From NCBI GenBank assembly GCA_024226935.1, contig JAAELK010000152.1, forward strand, positions 1 to 64,000: a stretch of 64,000 nt of DNA. Reading direction: 5' to 3'. Positions 61,809-64,000 of this stretch are shown here, in pieces. The stretch comes from Desulfobacteraceae bacterium. GTDB taxonomy: Bacteria > Desulfobacterota > Desulfobacteria > Desulfobacterales > Desulfobacteraceae. Each line of letters starts with the position of its first letter. Position 1 is the first letter of the stretch. Both the position numbers and the translations under genes were made by a program. The notes under the pieces are model-generated. The model saw only the letters and a list, made by a program, of their open reading frames with translations, did not search any database and was not told the origin of the DNA.

Positions 61809-62210
61809 ATGGAAAAAGAATTTAAACAAGTCAAAGAATCATTAAATCGCCTGGATAGTCTGTATAAAAATCATATGGAATCCTTTGACAACAAAGAGTT
61901 GCCTAACCTTGAAAAACAATCTTCCGACCGGGCCATCGAAGTTGACAAATTGATGAAAAAAGTCGGAAAATTAATTGATTCGGTCCAGGCTCAAGCCAAT
62001 GCAGACACAAAATCGATGATAATTGCTTTAAATGATCGTGTGACAATCCTCCTTGAGCAAAACAAGGTACTTAAAAAAAAAGTGGATGCATCCAGGGAAG
62101 ACATAAAAAAGAATATGAAACATATTGCAAAGGGAAAGAAAGTAATCAACTCATATAAATCTTCAGGGTCTGTTTCAAACAAACCAAAGGTTTTAAATAT
62201 TACAAATTAA
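61809..62210 (+). CDS. FliT/FlgN-like flagellar chaperone candidate
   Basis: A 133-residue, almost entirely helical, charged protein between fliS and flaG. The pattern (QVKESLNRLDSLYKNHMESFDN, then LEQNKVLKKKVDASREDIKKNMKHI) resembles FliT/FlgN-type export chaperones, but conservation in that group is low, so the assignment rests on size, helix content and place. Only 23 nt from fliS and 13 nt from flaG, it should be co-transcribed with them. The basic, Ser-rich C-terminus is disordered in appearance. Confidence 0.6.
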   Translation: MEKEFKQVKESLNRLDSLYKNHMESFDNKELPNLEKQSSDRAIEVDKLMKKVGKLIDSVQAQANADTKSMIIALNDRVTILLEQNKVLKKKVDASREDIKKNMKHIAKGKKVINSYKSSGSVSNKPKVLNITN

Positions 62211-62223
62211 CAAGGAGGATATT

Positions 62224-62616
62224 ATGAACGTAAATAATATAACGGCACCGAAGGAAGCCACGCCATTTGAAACAAAAATCCCTGTATCGGTACCCAACAA
62301 AGTCGATGCCCCGGAAAAAATTGATAGCCGGGAATCGGAAAACAACCGTCAGGCAGCCAGGGTAAAAGAAGAACAAAAAACAGACTTTTCCGCCAGAAAA
62401 GCAACAGAACTGGCAAAGCAGATGAATGAAATCATGGATGATCTCCAGACAAGACTAGGTTTTTCCGTAAGAGAAGATCTCCACAACCAGGTGATCGTAG
62501 AAATAACAGACAGAGAAACAAATGAACTCATAAAGCAAATCCCTTCGGAAGAACTTCTGGCAATTAAAGAAAAGATGGAAGAGTTTTCTGGACTGCTTTT
62601 TGACCAGAAAATTTAA
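62224..62616 (+). CDS. flaG: flagellar protein FlaG
   Basis: A 130-residue FlaG family protein. Family members affect filament length. The C-terminal domain (about 60-130) is recognisable: DDLQTRLGFSVREDLHNQVI, then VEITDRETNELIKQIPSEEL. The N-terminal half is polar and variable, as usual. A strong AAGGAGG lies seven bases upstream of the ATG. It ends the plus-strand fliD-fliS-fliT-flaG block and converges with fliW, 36 nt apart. Confidence 0.9.
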   Translation: MNVNNITAPKEATPFETKIPVSVPNKVDAPEKIDSRESENNRQAARVKEEQKTDFSARKATELAKQMNEIMDDLQTRLGFSVREDLHNQVIVEITDRETNELIKQIPSEELLAIKEKMEEFSGLLFDQKI

Positions 62617-62652
62617 GAATCCATTAGTCTTTTTTTCAAGTGGTATTTTTTT

Positions 62653-63090
62653 TCAGGAAGCCTCCAGAATATTATGCTGATGGGAATAGATTGAATTGGA
62701 GATGACGGCCTGAATAGCCTCATTATTTTTCATGTTTATGATGATGGGCCCGATTAAGTTTGCGGTTATTGCGCTATCTGTCTCCCCTTTGGATATATTA
62801 ATAACCACATAGACCAGCAAATCCTTAATTTCAATATTTTTCCACCCCCTTGAACCAATAAACCCCTTAAGATCAATCTTATAATCAGGTTTAAAAAGAA
62901 AAGGGTTCATTATAGCAAGAGCAAGGTTAGGCTCTTCCAAAGACTGAAACCAGCAAAAGGGAACGGTTTTGGGATCTTCAAGAAGAACAAATTTTTCGAA
63001 CCCGGAAAATCCAGGCAATCCCTCCGGCATAAAAAGAGTTTTGTTTTTATCAATTTCTATCTCACCAAATTTTCTGGTTTTTATCTTCAA
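62653..63090 (-). CDS. fliW: flagellar assembly factor FliW
   Basis: A 145-residue FliW. It binds CsrA allosterically and also flagellin, so free flagellin releases CsrA from FliW control (known in B. subtilis). Typical pieces are IKTRKFGEIEIDKNKTLFMPEGLPGFSGFEKFVLLED and PFCWFQSLEEPNLALAIMNPF near the start, and ANLIGPIIINMKNNEAIQAV near the end. It begins 5 nt after csrA, with which it forms an operon downstream of flgL. Confidence 0.94.
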   Translation of the reverse strand: MKIKTRKFGEIEIDKNKTLFMPEGLPGFSGFEKFVLLEDPKTVPFCWFQSLEEPNLALAIMNPFLFKPDYKIDLKGFIGSRGWKNIEIKDLLVYVVINISKGETDSAITANLIGPIIINMKNNEAIQAVISNSIYSHQHNILEAS

Positions 63091-63095
63091 TTTTT

Positions 63096-63338
63096 TTACT
63101 CCTTGGACAATTTCTTTTTAAAAAGATCAGCAGCTTTTGTAATATCTTCCAACTTCTTTGCAGCAGCAGCAATATTTTCATTTTTAATCTGCTCCAAAAC
63201 TTCCATACGAAAGATGGCCACTTCCCTGGGGGCATCGATCCCTATTTTCACAACTCCTCCGTCTACACCCAGGACACTGACAACAATATTTTCGCCTATC
63301 TTAATTTTTTCCTCCACTTTCCTGGTCAAAACAAGCAT
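63096..63338 (-). CDS. csrA: carbon storage regulator CsrA
   Basis: An RNA-binding dimer that represses translation by covering ANGGA sites. The N-terminal [20 protein letters not shown], the RNA-contacting loop, and [13 protein letters not shown] are typical, including the Arg of APREV. At 80 aa it has a C-terminal tail of about 20 residues beyond E. coli CsrA, as seen in bacteria with FliW, where the tail contacts FliW. AAAGGAT lies upstream of the ATG. It follows flgL after a 15-nt gap. Confidence 0.95.
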   Translation of the reverse strand: MLVLTRKVEEKIKIGENIVVSVLGVDGGVVKIGIDAPREVAIFRMEVLEQIKNENIAAAAKKLEDITKAADLFKKKLSKE

Positions 63339-63353
63339 ATTATATTTATCCTT

Positions 63354-64000
63354 TTATAAATAATCCACAAGACTTAAATTCATAATTTTTGCAGATGAAC
63401 TTAAGGATGCTTGGTAGGCTGTTTGAAGCGACTGTAGATTCATTACGGCTTCTATGATATCAACATCTTCAATGGTGGATTTTCTTTCCGTCAAACTCAG
63501 ATCGTTAGCAGCTGTTATTCTTTGCCTGGTTAAAAGACGATTATAGGTGATACCAATATCCGCAGTCTCCGACGTAAAAGATTCAAAATGTGTTGCCAGC
63601 CTCTCTATGGTCCGTCCAATGCCATCGGCATCATTATCTTCTAAATATCCGTTAAGGTCAATAAGAGTGTCAAAAATCCCCCATGCAACCTGCCTTTCAC
63701 TTTCAACGGGGGCTGCAACATCATCTTCTGCTGCAAACCCAAGGGTCGCCCCTATACTGCCGCCGCCCCCCCCTGCTGAAACAGGTGCATTGTCCCCTGT
63801 TCCCCAAAGAAGATCAAACTGGGCAAGTTTTGTTCCACTCTCTTTGATTGTAAAATGCTTGGTATCGGAATCCCAGGTAACTGAATAATCGATATGGTTA
63901 CCATTCGTATAGGATTCTTCCTCCAGGGCTTTTTCCACCTCAAGGGCGAGCTGGGAATGGCTGGTATAGGTTTTGCCGACTTCAAGGGAGGCTGTCAGGG
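63354..64000 (-). CDS. flgL: flagellar hook-filament junction protein FlgL (C-terminal part, cut by window end)
   Basis: The reading frame is open from the window end (64000) down to TAA at 63354, so only the C-terminal part (about 215 residues) is seen. The last 40 residues (NLQSLQTAYQASLSSSAKIMNLSLVDYL) are the conserved C-terminal helix of FlgL/flagellin-like proteins. The earlier section includes a Gly-rich run (SAGGGGGSIGATLGF). It is followed by csrA and fliW, an arrangement seen in many bacteria, so it is likely their operon leader. Confidence 0.9.
   Translation of the reverse strand, partial: LTASLEVGKTYTSHSQLALEVEKALEEESYTNGNHIDYSVTWDSDTKHFTIKESGTKLAQFDLLWGTGDNAPVSAGGGGGSIGATLGFAAEDDVAAPVESERQVAWGIFDTLIDLNGYLEDNDADGIGRTIERLATHFESFTSETADIGITYNRLLTRQRITAANDLSLTERKSTIEDVDIIEAVMNLQSLQTAYQASLSSSAKIMNLSLVDYL

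Overview
The window looks like a chromosomal segment of a motile, anaerobic Gram-negative bacterium of the Desulfobacterota (Desulfobacteraceae-like). This is an inference from protein character, moderate-to-low GC content and gene neighbourhoods; no 16S rRNA or sulfate-reduction gene is present to prove it. No insertion sequence, prophage, integrase or CRISPR array was seen.

Layout. 0-3.7 kb: a tRNA-Thr/tRNA-Tyr pair (minus strand), a lytic transglycosylase with LysM domains, tRNA-Arg(CCT) and a U32-family protein. 3.8-11.2 kb: a chemotaxis operon, cheA (hybrid with a receiver), cheW, cheB, cheR and a HEAT-repeat response regulator. 11.3-28.6 kb: mostly housekeeping genes (GNAT acetyltransferase, pgk, radC, gyrA, AI-2E family permease, thiolase, rarA, der), with a 51-residue membrane protein, a thiolase-like protein lacking the nucleophilic Cys, and a zinc-ribbon/pseudokinase/trypsin/TPR protein. 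29.0-29.2 kb: a tRNA-Lys/tRNA-Glu operon with clear promoter and terminator.

29.3-56.1 kb is a large glycosylation island devoted to nonulosonic (sialic-like) acids. It holds an acetamidino-transfer set (PseA/WbuX amidotransferase with HisH- and HisF-like partners), a methylase, two sulfotransferases, glycosyltransferase-like genes, a PseG-formyltransferase fusion, PseI, PseF and PseB, a Maf-type flagellin glycosyltransferase, a second synthase/cytidylyltransferase pair, and a compact six-gene legionaminic acid operon (LegB, LegC, NeuD/LegH, LegI, LegG, PtmE). Four NeuB-family synthases lie within about 14.5 kb. PseC, a dedicated PseH and an obvious LegF are not in the window.

56.4-64.0 kb is the flagellar filament region: a very large 815-residue flagellin, then fliD, fliS, a FliT-like gene and flaG on the plus strand, and flgL (cut by the window end), csrA and fliW on the minus strand. 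The flagellin carries a Ser/Thr/Gly-rich solenoid-like insert with six cysteines. Sigma-28-like promoters precede flagellin and fliD. The flagellin leader has an ANGGA hairpin and an ANGGA-containing Shine-Dalgarno, which fits CsrA-FliW control by the two genes encoded nearby. Together the last two regions suggest a system that makes several sialic-like sugars and attaches them through Maf to the Ser/Thr-rich flagellin.
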